From contig NZ_QSSH01000008.1 in NCBI RefSeq assembly GCF_003438495.1, positions 1 through 41,555 on the forward strand: a DNA stretch of 41,555 nucleotides, written 5' to 3'. Below, one piece after another: positions 16,407-24,482 of this stretch (the first letter of the stretch is position 1; every line of letters begins with the position of its first letter). The notes beneath the pieces are model-generated. The model saw only the letters and a program-made list of their open reading frames with translations. It did not search any database and was not told the origin of the DNA. The stretch comes from Collinsella sp. TF05-9AC (GTDB lineage Bacteria; Actinomycetota; Coriobacteriia; Coriobacteriales; Coriobacteriaceae). Position numbers and translations under genes: made by a program.

Positions 16407-16582
16407 GGGACAGGTTTATTTTGGTCGGTTTTATCAGGCAAAACGGCAAAGGGGGCCGGCCTCGGGTTGTGATGAGGCCGGCCCCATTTGGGGTGCTATG
16501 CATGTATGTCGGCGCGCGGTTGATTGCGATGCCGCAACTGGGGCGTTTCCGCAGGTAAAACCTGCCAAAATAAACCTGTTCC
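16407..16582. repeat. 176-nt inverted-repeat element ending in GGTTTATTTTGG arms
   Basis: The left arm 16407-16434 begins GGGACAGGTTTATTTTGG. The right arm 16555-16582 is its complement with four mismatches in 28. The interior holds the terminator-like hairpin 16452-16485 and a stretch with no gene. It occupies most of the 374-nt gap between nfnA and pth, and the right end is 13 nt from the pth stop. A third arm copy lies at 5462. The rest of the gap (16222-16406) is the nfnA upstream region, with no clear feature. Confidence 0.75.
16452..16485. terminator. strong GC hairpin downstream of pth
   Basis: GGGGCCGGCCTC pairs perfectly with GAGGCCGGCCCC around a 10-nt loop. It lacks a long T-run on either side, though CAAAG precedes it. 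It may end pth transcription within the repeat element. Confidence 0.6.
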
Positions 16583-16595
16583 TAAATGATAGGTT

Positions 16596-17225
16596 TTAGT
16601 GCTTGCCGTTGGCGGAGGCGGCGCCGTTGACATGGTCGCGGGCATAGACCACGCCGCGCACGATCGCCAGGCCGGCGGCGTCGGCCGCGCGGGCGCAGGT
16701 GTCCTGGAAATCCTCGGCCTCGCGGGCGCGCAGCTGCTTAAGAACGTAGTCGGCGACGGCCATCTTGCCGGGAGGGTTGCCGATGCCGGTGCGGATGCGG
16801 TTGAAGTCGCGGCTGCCCATCTTGTCGATGATGGAACGCAGGCCGTTGTGACCGGCATGGCCGCCGCCCACCTTAACACGCACGTCGCCGGCGGGAATGT
16901 CGAGCTCGTCGTGGATTACGAGCAGCTCCTCGGCCTTGATTTTGTACTCGCGGCAAAGCTTGGAGATGGGGCCGCCTGAGGTGTTCATGTACGACTGCGG
17001 CTTGACCAGCACAATCTGGCGCTTGCCACCCTCTTCCTCGGGATCGTTGATGTTGATGAGCGCGACCTCGGCGCCTGCCTGGTTTTTCCAGTACGTGACA
17101 CCGGCCTGACGGGCCAACTCGTCGATCGCTTTGAAGCCAGCGTTGTGGCGGGTCTCGGCATACTCATCACCAGGGTTGCCAAGTCCGGCAACCATGCGAA
17201 TCTTAAGCGGCTGTGCAGCTGCCAT
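16596..17225 (-). CDS. pth: peptidyl-tRNA hydrolase
   Basis: Releases tRNA from peptidyl-tRNA that drops off the ribosome. The 209-residue protein shows MVAGLGNPGDEY, the catalytic His in RHNAGF, VLVKPQSYMNTSG, the HDELDIPAGDVRVK strand, and GGGHAGHNGLRSI. These are all standard Pth motifs. The start was set at ATG 17225 because the minus-strand Shine-Dalgarno GAAAGG directly abuts the earlier ATG 17231 but is 6 nt from this one. The C-terminus carries an Ala-rich tail. On the minus strand it follows glmU and prs, a neighbourhood common in Gram-positive genomes, but a hypothetical gene and two repeat elements now separate it from prs. Confidence 0.95.
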   Translation of the reverse strand: MAAAQPLKIRMVAGLGNPGDEYAETRHNAGFKAIDELARQAGVTYWKNQAGAEVALININDPEEEGGKRQIVLVKPQSYMNTSGGPISKLCREYKIKAEELLVIHDELDIPAGDVRVKVGGGHAGHNGLRSIIDKMGSRDFNRIRTGIGNPPGKMAVADYVLKQLRAREAEDFQDTCARAADAAGLAIVRGVVYARDHVNGAASANGKH

Positions 17226-17340
17226 GTTCATCCTTTCGTTGATTTGTCGCCTGCTATGGTGAGCGACCCTGTTGCCGCTGTCAAATGGAGGGTAATTGAG
17301 GGCGTTTGGGGGCGTTTGGACGGACGTCGAAATCCAAGGT

Positions 17341-17542
17341 GGACAGTTAGTTCAGATACGTATAAGTTCTGAGGACTCGAATTACTCAATTCAATGCCGA
17401 TACGTTGTTTTGGAGCTTTAGTTAGTCCATATGGCGCTGTTTTGAAGTCTACCCTGCCTTCAAATAGGGCGAATGGTATAGAGATAGCTGCAAAACAGTC
17501 TAATTCAATGCGTCCATTTATACGTATTTGAACTAACTGCCC
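17341..17542. repeat. inverted-repeat element A (about 202 nt, MITE-like)
   Basis: The left terminus 17341-17365 and the right terminus 17518-17542 are inverted copies with two mismatches in 25. The shared core is AGTTAGTTCA then ATACGTATAA. The interior is less GC-rich than its surroundings, includes a short direct repeat AATTCAATGC, and has no supported gene. It fills most of the 351-nt gap upstream of pth. The remaining part (17226-17340) contains only a tandem GGGCGTTTG. The same terminus occurs in element B at 18867. Confidence 0.85.
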
Positions 17543-17576
17543 AGCCCTGCTCGACGGCGCACGGGTGATTCGCCGT

Positions 17577-18704
17577 TTAGACCGGCGCGAGGCCGGTTCC
17601 GGCCCGCAGAGCGTTGAGCCAAGCGGCCTGACGCTTGCGATAGCCCTTGATACGGTACCGGAATCGGACTCCTGCGAGTCGATGCATCGTTTGGGCGAAG
17701 GCTTCGAGTGCAACAAGGTCTTTCATTTGGTCGCGATTGATAACCAGGACGTGGATGCCCATGGCCTTGAGGCCATTATTTCGATTGCCATCGTGGATGC
17801 GAGCGTTTTGAAGCTCATGCCCAATTCCGTTGTATTCGTTGTCGACTCCGGCTGCCGGGCAATATAGGTCGCAGATGGCATAGGGGATGCCCGAGGACAT
17901 GTTGACCGCAAGAGTATCGAAGTCGATTCGATGGTTGAGTAGCAGGCCTCCCATGGGCAGGCTGCAACATCCGAATCCGCCAAAGCGCATGGGCGCTCCG
18001 AGAACGGCAAACATTAGGGATTCGGCTGGGGATGCGGATCCAGCCCGGGCGAGTTTGACTGCCGTGCGAAACGAGGCGTATGAGCTACTTTTGGCGAACC
18101 GTGCGACCGCCTCGAGCTCTTCGATGGTCGTGGCGGGCTCGCATTTGTAGTGCGCCTGTTCATAGCGGGTTTCGTTCTGTTGTTCGGCCGCTGACTGGTT
18201 GCCCAGGCAATCAAGATCGCCCGTCGCTTCGTAGCCATCGCCCTTGGGCCAGATGTCGTCATGGGCAATGGGGTATGTTGCCCCGGGAGGAAGGGAGTAA
18301 GTTCCGACCAGTTCCATGAGAAGCATCAAGGTTTTGGCGACTGATTCATTTTTAGAACAAAGCATGGCTGTCATGGCAGGAGACGTTGCGTAGATGTCGG
18401 CCTCGACGTGCATAATTGCACCTTCAGGAAGCGGAGCGGAGAGAATATGCTGAAGAAGTCGCTTGTCGGGGCGTCGGTTGCCTTCGTTTGAAACGAGAAG
18501 ATCGAGCAGCTCGGAATCATCTTCATTCCAGGCGTCGAGTATCGAAAGTGCGCCAAAGTCTATCGCGTCATTATTGGGAATGCAGCTAGCCAAGGCCTGT
18601 GCTTGCTGTTCACTATCAATGGAGCTCCAGGGTAGGGCAGAGTACGCCCGTCGTGCGCGACGAATTGCGCGGAGGGCGGAGAAATGTGAAATCACGGTCG
18701 TCAT
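17577..18704 (-). CDS. hypothetical protein with DUF559/Vsr-like nuclease C-terminus
   Basis: A 375-residue protein I do not recognise by name. The N-terminus (SHFSALRAIRRARRAYSALP) is basic, and the middle contains LMELVGTYSLPPG. Residues 225-350 resemble the DUF559/very-short-patch-repair nuclease fold: SPAESLMFAVL (Glu228), CDLYCP (Asp279), NEYNG (Glu290), an Asp-x-x-Arg helix (HDGNRNNGLKAMG), and the strand HVLVINRD. That pattern is what PD-(D/E)xK proteins of abortive-infection or repair type show, but the match is by eye only. The start ATG at 18704 has no Shine-Dalgarno. The gene is flanked by inverted-repeat elements A and B and interrupts the glmU-prs-pth group. Confidence 0.7.
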   Translation of the reverse strand: MTTVISHFSALRAIRRARRAYSALPWSSIDSEQQAQALASCIPNNDAIDFGALSILDAWNEDDSELLDLLVSNEGNRRPDKRLLQHILSAPLPEGAIMHVEADIYATSPAMTAMLCSKNESVAKTLMLLMELVGTYSLPPGATYPIAHDDIWPKGDGYEATGDLDCLGNQSAAEQQNETRYEQAHYKCEPATTIEELEAVARFAKSSSYASFRTAVKLARAGSASPAESLMFAVLGAPMRFGGFGCCSLPMGGLLLNHRIDFDTLAVNMSSGIPYAICDLYCPAAGVDNEYNGIGHELQNARIHDGNRNNGLKAMGIHVLVINRDQMKDLVALEAFAQTMHRLAGVRFRYRIKGYRKRQAAWLNALRAGTGLAPV

Positions 18705-18866
18705 AGCTATAACGTACTAAGTTGGCGGCAGAATGCGACCGCCATACCGTTCTTTTCGCTCAGCGGGGTGCTGGGCGCCATGAACGGCCGGGTGTTAGGA
18801 AATCGGTGGAATCGGTTGAGGGGATTGCAGGAAATTGAGCTCTGCCGAGAAGGTTGACGATGGCTA

Positions 18867-19071
18867 CTGGACAGTTAGTTCAGATACGTATAAGGCGGCG
18901 GGCGTTCGAGGTGTTTCTAAGGGCCTTCGAGGGCGATTTGAAGATAATATATGCGGCGGTTGTACTCGAAAACGATGAGCTTCGGGCGGCATGGCATCCG
19001 CCGGGGAGCTCAGAAGGCTCCGAACGGACCTTTGGAGCTTTAAAAAATACGTATCTGAACTAACTTTCCAG
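18867..19071. repeat. inverted-repeat element B (about 205 nt, MITE-like)
   Basis: CTGGACAGTTAGTTCAG and the following ATACGTAT (from 18867) are matched by an inverted copy ending at 19071 with one mismatch over 25 nt. Its ends equal those of element A, but the interiors differ apart from a GGAGCTTTA near the right side. It lies between the hypothetical gene and the prs terminator. The gap 18705-18866 holds the upstream region of the hypothetical gene, with nothing else that I can support. Confidence 0.85.
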
Positions 19072-19091
19072 GGCGGATTGGCGAGGAATAG

Positions 19092-19123
19092 AAAAAGGGT
19101 CGGAAGCGAGCTTCCGACCCTTT
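19092..19123 (-). terminator. rho-independent terminator of prs
   Basis: GGGTCGGAAGC pairs perfectly with GCTTCCGACCC around two bases. The A-run at 19092-19096 gives the U-tract on the minus strand. Confidence 0.88.
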
Positions 19124-19156
19124 AAAAACATCAAAGATGATGCGATACGCGTTGGA

Positions 19157-20143
19157 CTACAGCGCGAAGTCGCCGCCGACGAGCGTGGAGACGGGCTCCT
19201 CGTGGTAAACGGCGGAGATGGCCTGAGCGAACTCCTCGGCGACCGAGATGGTCTTGATCTTGCCGCCGACCTCGACGGGAATGGCGTCGGTGACGACGCA
19301 CTCGACGATCGGGGCGTCGTTCAGACGCTCGATAGCCGGACCGGAGAAGATGCCGTGGGTGGCGCAGACGTAGATGTCGCCGGCGCCCATAGCCTTGAGC
19401 TCCTTGACGTTGGCGCACAGGGTGCCAGCGGTGTCGATCATGTCGTCGTTGATGATGCAGGTCTTGCCCTTGATGTCACCGATGATGCCCATGACCTCGG
19501 CGGCGTTGTGGCGCGGACGGCCCTTGTGGGCGATGGCCAGGTCGCAGCCGAGCATGTCGGACAGCTTCTTGGCGGCCTTGGCGCGACCCACGTCGGGGGA
19601 GACGACAACCAGGTTGTCGGTGTCGAAGTGCATGTCGTTGTAGTACTGGCCAAACAGCGGCAGTGCGGACAGGTGGTTAACCGGGATATCGAAGAAGCCC
19701 TGGATCTGGCCCTGGTGCAGGTCGAGGGTGATGATGCGGTTGACGCCGGCGCGCTCGAGCAGGTTGGCGACGAGGCGGGCGGTGATGGGCTCGCGCGGGC
19801 CGGCCTTGCGGTCCTGGCGGGCATAGCCGTAGTGGGTGATAACGGCGGTGATGGAGCGGGCGGATGCGCGCTTGGCAGCGTCGGTGGCGATGAGCAGCTC
19901 CATGAGCATGTCGTTGACGTTGCCGCCGGCCACGGACTGAATCAGGAAGACGTCGGCGCCGCGGACGGTCTCGTCGTAGCGGGCGTAAATCTCACCGTTG
20001 GCGAACTGCTTTAGCGTAAGGCCCGAAAGCTCGACCCCAAGGTACTCAGCAATCTTCTGAGCGAGGGGACGGTTGGAGGAACCGGAATACACGCGGATGG
20101 ACTTGCGCATATTCTCCGACTTCTCGGGATCATTAATCGGCAT
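19157..20143 (-). CDS. prs: ribose-phosphate pyrophosphokinase
   Basis: Makes PRPP from ribose 5-phosphate and ATP, the substrate of PurF and of nucleotide salvage. The 328 residues include the N-terminal IRVYSGSSNRPLAQKIA, the ATP-site DRKAGPREPITARLVANLL, the divalent-metal region DLHQGQIQGFFDIPVNHL, VVVSPDVGRAKAAKKL, and the PRPP loop DDMIDTAGTL. All are typical of class I PRPP synthetase, with small departures (IGDIKGKTCIINDDMID). A 14-residue leader precedes the usual start at RKSIRVYSG. The ATG at 20143 has AAGGAG upstream. It is transcribed after glmU, and a terminator lies between them at 20287. Confidence 0.95.
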   Translation of the reverse strand: MPINDPEKSENMRKSIRVYSGSSNRPLAQKIAEYLGVELSGLTLKQFANGEIYARYDETVRGADVFLIQSVAGGNVNDMLMELLIATDAAKRASARSITAVITHYGYARQDRKAGPREPITARLVANLLERAGVNRIITLDLHQGQIQGFFDIPVNHLSALPLFGQYYNDMHFDTDNLVVVSPDVGRAKAAKKLSDMLGCDLAIAHKGRPRHNAAEVMGIIGDIKGKTCIINDDMIDTAGTLCANVKELKAMGAGDIYVCATHGIFSGPAIERLNDAPIVECVVTDAIPVEVGGKIKTISVAEEFAQAISAVYHEEPVSTLVGGDFAL

Positions 20144-20286
20144 TACCCTTCTCCTTTATACATCGAATGCCATATAGATGCCTTGTTGCATTGTAACCGC
20201 GCGACGGGGTTTATCGGGTCCTGATAACGTCTTTACCGCCAACGGACACGAACCGACCACTCATCCGGTTGCGCAGGTCACGATAG

Positions 20287-20320
20287 AAAAAGGAGCCGCC
20301 CCCATGGAGCAGCTCCTTTT
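20287..20320 (-). terminator. terminator downstream of glmU
   Basis: AAAAGGAGC pairs with GCTCCTTTT around a 16-nt loop, with A-run and T-run flanks. It lies just after the glmU stop on the minus strand. Confidence 0.7.
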
Positions 20321-20335
20321 GTGCTTGGTAAAACG

Positions 20336-21748
20336 TTATACCTCGTCGTCCTCGTGCAGGCGGCGGCGGTAATCGGCGGCCCAGCCCTCAATATTTACCT
20401 GACGGGCGCGGCCCAGACCAAGTGCGTCGGCCGGGACCGGCTCGGTGATGACGGAGCCGGCGGCCACGAGTGCGCCGTCGCCAATCTGGGCGGGCGCGAC
20501 CATCATGGTGTCGGAGCCAATGAAGGCGTCCTTGCCGATGACGGTCTTGTGCTTGTGCACGCCATCGTAGTTGCAGGTGATGGAGCCCGCGCCCACGTTG
20601 ACGCCGGAGCCCATGGTGGTGTCGCCGATGTAGGACAGGTGCGGCACCTTGGAGCCCTCGCCGATCGTGGACTTCTTGATCTCCACGTGCGTGCCGGCCT
20701 TGGAGCCGTCGAGCATGTGGGTGCCCGGGCGCAGGTAGGCGCGCGGGCCGCAGTCGACACCGTTCTCGATGACGGCCTCAATGGCGATGGTCTCATCGAT
20801 GGTGCAGCCGCTACCGACGGTGGTGTCGGTGAGGCGGCTGTTGGGACCGAGCTGGCACTCCTCGCCCACGGTGACGTGGCCGATCAGGTGCGTCTGCGGC
20901 CACACGACGGTATCGCGGCCGATGGTGGCATCGGGGCCGATCCAGGCCTGCGTGGGGTCGATGAAGGTAACGCCCTCGGCCATCCAGTGCTCGTTGATGC
21001 GGTCGCGCGCGATGGCGGTGAGCTGTGCGAGCTGGATGCGGCTGTTGACGCCCAGGCCGTCGCGGTAGTCGTCGCAGTGGAAGATGGAGACAGCCTGGCC
21101 GTGGCCTTTGAGGATCTCGAGCATGTCGGGCAGGTAGTACTCGGACTGCGCGTTGTCGTTGCCGATCTCGTCAATGTGCGCGGCGAGCTGCGCGCCGTCG
21201 AAGGCGTAGCAGCCGGCGTTGCACTCGAGCAGCGTGGCGGCCTGCTCGGGTGTGCAGTCCTTCTGCTCGATGATGCGTTCGATCTGGCCGTCGGCACCCA
21301 GCTTGATGCGGCCGTAGCCGAAGGGGTCGGGCGGGGTCATGGTCATGACGGTGCAGGCGAGCTCGCCGGTGGCGACGGTCTGCGCGAACTTGGCGACGGT
21401 GTCGGCGGTGATGAGCGGCAGGTCGCCGTTGAGCACGACGACGGGGCCTTGCGTGATGCCGCAGGCCTCGAGCGCGACCTTCACGGCGTGACCGGTGCCC
21501 AGGCGCTCGGTCTGCTCAACGCACTCGACCTTGGTGGCGCTGTTGGCATAGGCGCCGTCGATGAGGGCGCGCATCTCGTCGGCGTGGCTGCCGATGACGA
21601 CCACGACGCGGCTGCAGCCGGCCTTGATGGTGGCGTCGACGATCCACTGGACCATGGGCTTGCCCAGGATCTTGTGCGAAACCTTGCAGTGGTTCGACTT
21701 CATGCGGGTGCCCTCGCCGGCAGCGAGGATAATTGCGGTTGCGTCCAT
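20336..21748 (-). CDS. glmU: bifunctional GlmU (UDP-GlcNAc pyrophosphorylase / GlcN-1-P acetyltransferase)
   Basis: Makes UDP-GlcNAc for peptidoglycan. The 470 residues combine an N-terminal nucleotidyltransferase (LAAGEGTRMKS near residue 8, then QTERLGTGHAV and LNGDLPLI) with a C-terminal left-handed beta-helix of hexapeptide repeats (from about residue 250). The acetyltransferase core includes YLRPGTHM, HVEIKKSTIGEG, HLSYIGD and GAGSITCNYDG. The start was set at ATG 21748 because AGGAG precedes it on the minus strand. The same frame runs 70 codons further upstream without conservation, through the divergent promoter region. It is the first gene of the glmU-prs-pth run. Confidence 0.96.
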   Translation of the reverse strand: MDATAIILAAGEGTRMKSNHCKVSHKILGKPMVQWIVDATIKAGCSRVVVVIGSHADEMRALIDGAYANSATKVECVEQTERLGTGHAVKVALEACGITQGPVVVLNGDLPLITADTVAKFAQTVATGELACTVMTMTPPDPFGYGRIKLGADGQIERIIEQKDCTPEQAATLLECNAGCYAFDGAQLAAHIDEIGNDNAQSEYYLPDMLEILKGHGQAVSIFHCDDYRDGLGVNSRIQLAQLTAIARDRINEHWMAEGVTFIDPTQAWIGPDATIGRDTVVWPQTHLIGHVTVGEECQLGPNSRLTDTTVGSGCTIDETIAIEAVIENGVDCGPRAYLRPGTHMLDGSKAGTHVEIKKSTIGEGSKVPHLSYIGDTTMGSGVNVGAGSITCNYDGVHKHKTVIGKDAFIGSDTMMVAPAQIGDGALVAAGSVITEPVPADALGLGRARQVNIEGWAADYRRRLHEDDEV

Positions 21749-21780
21749 GTGATCTCCTGTTACGTTATAGAGACGTGTGT

Positions 21781-21808
21781 TTGGAAACGATACACGGCGC
21801 AATATGAT
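21781..21808 (+). promoter_or_regulatory. candidate promoter of the ECF transporter operon
   Basis: TTGGAA (21781-21786) and TATGAT (21803-21808) are 16 nt apart, giving a plausible sigma-70 promoter about 140 nt before the GTG start of the T component. The facing glmU promoter must lie in the same 200-nt divergent gap. A TATAAC on the minus strand (21764-21769) is a weak candidate. Confidence 0.45.
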
Positions 21809-21947
21809 ACCGCAGGCATATGTTGAGCGCGTAGCGATTGGCTCATGGCGGCCGATGTCGGTGCCGCCGGCGTGGCGTTTGCGCTGCTTGCGTGCGGCGT
21901 TGGCGGTGCTGCGGAGCTGTCGTTTGAGCGAGGGGACGGGGGTGCCC

Positions 21948-22835
21948 GTGGACAACATACAAGAGGAGTTTGGCGGCGAGCCCGTCGCGGCATTCTCGAT
22001 GTCGCATCCGGCTGTGCCGGCCCTCTACATGGTGCTGACGCTGGGGCTCACCATGTTCTCGATGCAGCCGGTGCTGATTGCGCTGTCACTTGCGGGCGGG
22101 CTGGCGTATGGATTTGCGACGCGCGGGGCTGCCCGCACGCTGGGCGCACTCCGCTGGCAGCTGCCGGTGATTTTGATTATCGCGCTGGTCAATCCGCTGT
22201 TTAGCGCCTCGGGCTCGACGGAGCTGTTCCGTATTGGCATGCGCGCGGTGTATCTGGAAAGCATGGTATACGGCCTGTGCATGGGCGGGCTGTTTGTGGC
22301 GAGCGTGCTGTGGTTTGAGGCCGCGGCGTCGATGCTCGAATACGACAAGGTGCTCGCGCTGCTGGGCAATGCCGCACCGGTGATTGCGCTCATGATCTCG
22401 ATGTGCATGAGGCTTATCCCGCAGTTTTTACGCCGCGGTCGTACGGTGCTGGCGGTGCAGGATGCGATTGATGTGCCGGGCCGCGTGCCCACCGATCCCG
22501 TGCGATCGCGCCTGCGGGCGTCGAGCGTGTTGATGGGCTGGGGCATGGAAGATTCGCTGGAGCGCGCGGACGCCATGCGCTCCCGTGGGTGGGGCGCCGC
22601 GACGCGTCGAACGACGTATGCGCGGTATCGGCTGGGGCGCGGCGATGTTGCCGCGCTGGTTGGACTTGCGCTGTTTGGCATGGCCACGACGGCAGTGGCG
22701 TGGACTGCGACGATGCAGTATTCGTTTTACCCGCAACTATCGGTGCCGGCGCCGTGGCTGGGCTATGTCGTGTACGCTGCCTGGATGATGCTGCCTTGCG
22801 CGTCGCACGCGATTGATGAGAAGAGGTTTGGCTGA
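21948..22835 (+). CDS. ECF transporter T component (EcfT/CbiQ family)
   Basis: Transmembrane coupling subunit of an energy-coupling-factor vitamin or metal importer, 295 residues with about five to six hydrophobic segments. The cytoplasmic coupling helices carry the family motif in ADAMRSRGWG, with an earlier MRLIPQFLRRGRTV segment. The start is read as GTG 21948 because GAGGGGACGGGGG lies 5 nt upstream and the conserved region begins soon after (HPAVPALYMVL). Upstream in-frame ATGs give a basic, unlike extension. The stop overlaps the ATG of the ATPase gene (TGATG), so the subunits are translationally coupled. Confidence 0.85.
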   Translation: MDNIQEEFGGEPVAAFSMSHPAVPALYMVLTLGLTMFSMQPVLIALSLAGGLAYGFATRGAARTLGALRWQLPVILIIALVNPLFSASGSTELFRIGMRAVYLESMVYGLCMGGLFVASVLWFEAAASMLEYDKVLALLGNAAPVIALMISMCMRLIPQFLRRGRTVLAVQDAIDVPGRVPTDPVRSRLRASSVLMGWGMEDSLERADAMRSRGWGAATRRTTYARYRLGRGDVAALVGLALFGMATTAVAWTATMQYSFYPQLSVPAPWLGYVVYAAWMMLPCASHAIDEKRFG

Positions 22836-24478
22836 TGGCTCGGTTGGATAGGAGCTCGGCGGCGGGTGTGGCATATGGCTCGGCCGCGCCGGCGATTGAG
22901 GTGCGAGGCCTTAGTTTTGCCTATCCCGGGGCCGAGGCACCGGTGCTCGAGGGGCTTGATTGGCGTGTTTCCCAAGGTGCGTTTGCACTGCTTGTTGGCG
23001 GTACCGGTTCGGGCAAGTCGACGCTGCTGTCGCTGCTCAAGCCCGAGATCGCGCCGGCGGGTACGCGCTCCGGCGAGCTGCGCGTGCTGGGCGAGCCCGT
23101 CGCCGACATGGATGTGCGGGCATCGGCGGAGCGCGTGGGCTATGTGTTCCAGGATCCCGAGAACCAGATCGTGTGCGAAACCGTGTGGCACGAGATGGCG
23201 TTTGGCCTGGAAAACTTGGGGCTAGCACGTGATGAGATGCGCCGTCGCGTAGCTGAGACCAGCTATTTCTTTGGGCTGGAAGATTGGCTTCACCGCGATA
23301 CTGACACGCTTTCGGGTGGTCGCAAACAGTTGCTGTCGTTGGCGGCCGTTCTGGCGTTGCGCCCGCGCGTGCTGCTGCTCGACGAGCCCACGTCTCAGCT
23401 TGATCCGGTTGCGGAGAAGAATTTCCTGCACGCGCTGTTTCGTGTGAATCGCGAGCTGGGCTGCACAGTTGTTGTGGCGACGCATCAGCCGCGGCCGATG
23501 CTCGAGTATGCGACGTGTACGTACCGGATTGAGGGCGGTCGCGTGCGCGAGGTGGCGGATATGTCTTCTTTGGGACGCCGAGAATCGCTGTTTTCCGATG
23601 ACATGTTGGGGTGGGGTGCCATCCGATGTGCAAAAAACGGAGTATTCAGCAGGCGTGAGGACAATTTGGGCTCTCTGGAGCCGCCCGGGGACGTATCGAG
23701 CGCGAAAAAAAGTTCAGAATTGGACAAATCGTCCGAATTTGTGGCGCAAACGTCGCTCGAGAATGGCTCGGAAGCCTTCCCGCGCACGGATGGAAGCAGA
23801 ATACTCCAAAAAATGCACGGCGGGTCGGCTACCACCCTGTCGGAAGGCTGGTTTCGCTACGATCGCGCGGGCGGTTGGGTGCTGCGCGGGCTCGACGTGA
23901 CGTTTTCGGCCGGTGCGGTGCATGCGATCGTGGGCGGCAACGGATGCGGTAAGTCGACGATACTCTCGGTGCTGGCGAAGACCGCCAAGCTGCAGCGCGG
24001 CCGCATGGTGCGCGGAGCGGCCTCGGCGGCGCTGCTGCCTCAGAATCCCAAAGCATTGCTGGTTGCCGATACGGTTCGCGACGAGCTGATGGAATGGGCT
24101 TCGACCTGCGGATATGACGAGAACTTGGCGCGGGAGCGTGCGGCGAGCTTGGGGTTGTCGGGTCTGGATGGACGCCATCCGTACGATCTTTCGGGCGGGC
24201 AGCGTCAACTGCTTGCATTGGCAAAACTGCTGCTAATCGGCCCCGAACTGCTATTGCTCGATGAGCCCACCAAGGGTCTAGACCTGTTCAGCCGCCGCAT
24301 CATTGCCCGCGCCCTGCGTGACCATGCGAAGGCTGGCGGCACCGTCATCATGGCTACGCACGATTTGGACTTTGCCGAGCAGGTAGCCGACGACGTCGTC
24401 ATGATGTTTGACGGCGAGATTGCCTGCATGGAGCCGCCGGCCGACTTCTTTGCCGATAACGTGTTTTATAGGGCGTGA
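22835..24478 (+). CDS. ECF transporter fused double ATPase (EcfA-EcfA')
   Basis: One 547-residue chain with two ABC ATPase domains. Domain 1 (residues about 10-245) has Walker A GGTGSGKST, signature LSGGRKQLLSLAAV, and Walker B VLLLDEPTSQLDP. Domain 2 (about 330-547) has Walker A GGNGCGKST, signature LSGGQRQLLALAK, and Walker B LLLLDEPTKGLD. Together they replace the separate EcfA1/EcfA2 pair. The linker (residues about 260-330) is Ser/Glu/Lys-rich and is encoded by DNA with inverted-repeat ends at 23628 and 23818, which suggests an inserted element kept in frame. The start overlaps the T-component stop by one base. The S component follows after 4 nt. Confidence 0.9.
   Translation: MARLDRSSAAGVAYGSAAPAIEVRGLSFAYPGAEAPVLEGLDWRVSQGAFALLVGGTGSGKSTLLSLLKPEIAPAGTRSGELRVLGEPVADMDVRASAERVGYVFQDPENQIVCETVWHEMAFGLENLGLARDEMRRRVAETSYFFGLEDWLHRDTDTLSGGRKQLLSLAAVLALRPRVLLLDEPTSQLDPVAEKNFLHALFRVNRELGCTVVVATHQPRPMLEYATCTYRIEGGRVREVADMSSLGRRESLFSDDMLGWGAIRCAKNGVFSRREDNLGSLEPPGDVSSAKKSSELDKSSEFVAQTSLENGSEAFPRTDGSRILQKMHGGSATTLSEGWFRYDRAGGWVLRGLDVTFSAGAVHAIVGGNGCGKSTILSVLAKTAKLQRGRMVRGAASAALLPQNPKALLVADTVRDELMEWASTCGYDENLARERAASLGLSGLDGRHPYDLSGGQRQLLALAKLLLIGPELLLLDEPTKGLDLFSRRIIARALRDHAKAGGTVIMATHDLDFAEQVADDVVMMFDGEIACMEPPADFFADNVFYRA
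23628..23818. repeat. inverted-repeat element inside the ECF ATPase gene
   Basis: The left end reads GTGCA, six bases, GGAGTATTC, one base, GC. The right end, complemented, has the same GTGCA, GGAGTATTC and GC, with an A-run facing a T-run between them. An inner palindrome AATTGGAC / GTCCGAATT lies in the middle. The 191-nt segment corresponds exactly to the non-conserved linker between the two ATPase domains, and the reading frame stays open. Confidence 0.55.
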
Positions 24479-24482
24479 TGGG

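Noticed and set aside
18854..19063. A 69-codon open frame across element B whose GQLVQIRI recurs in the frame over element A
   Set aside because: The shared peptide is only the translation of the shared terminal repeat. There is no Shine-Dalgarno and no conservation beyond the repeat.
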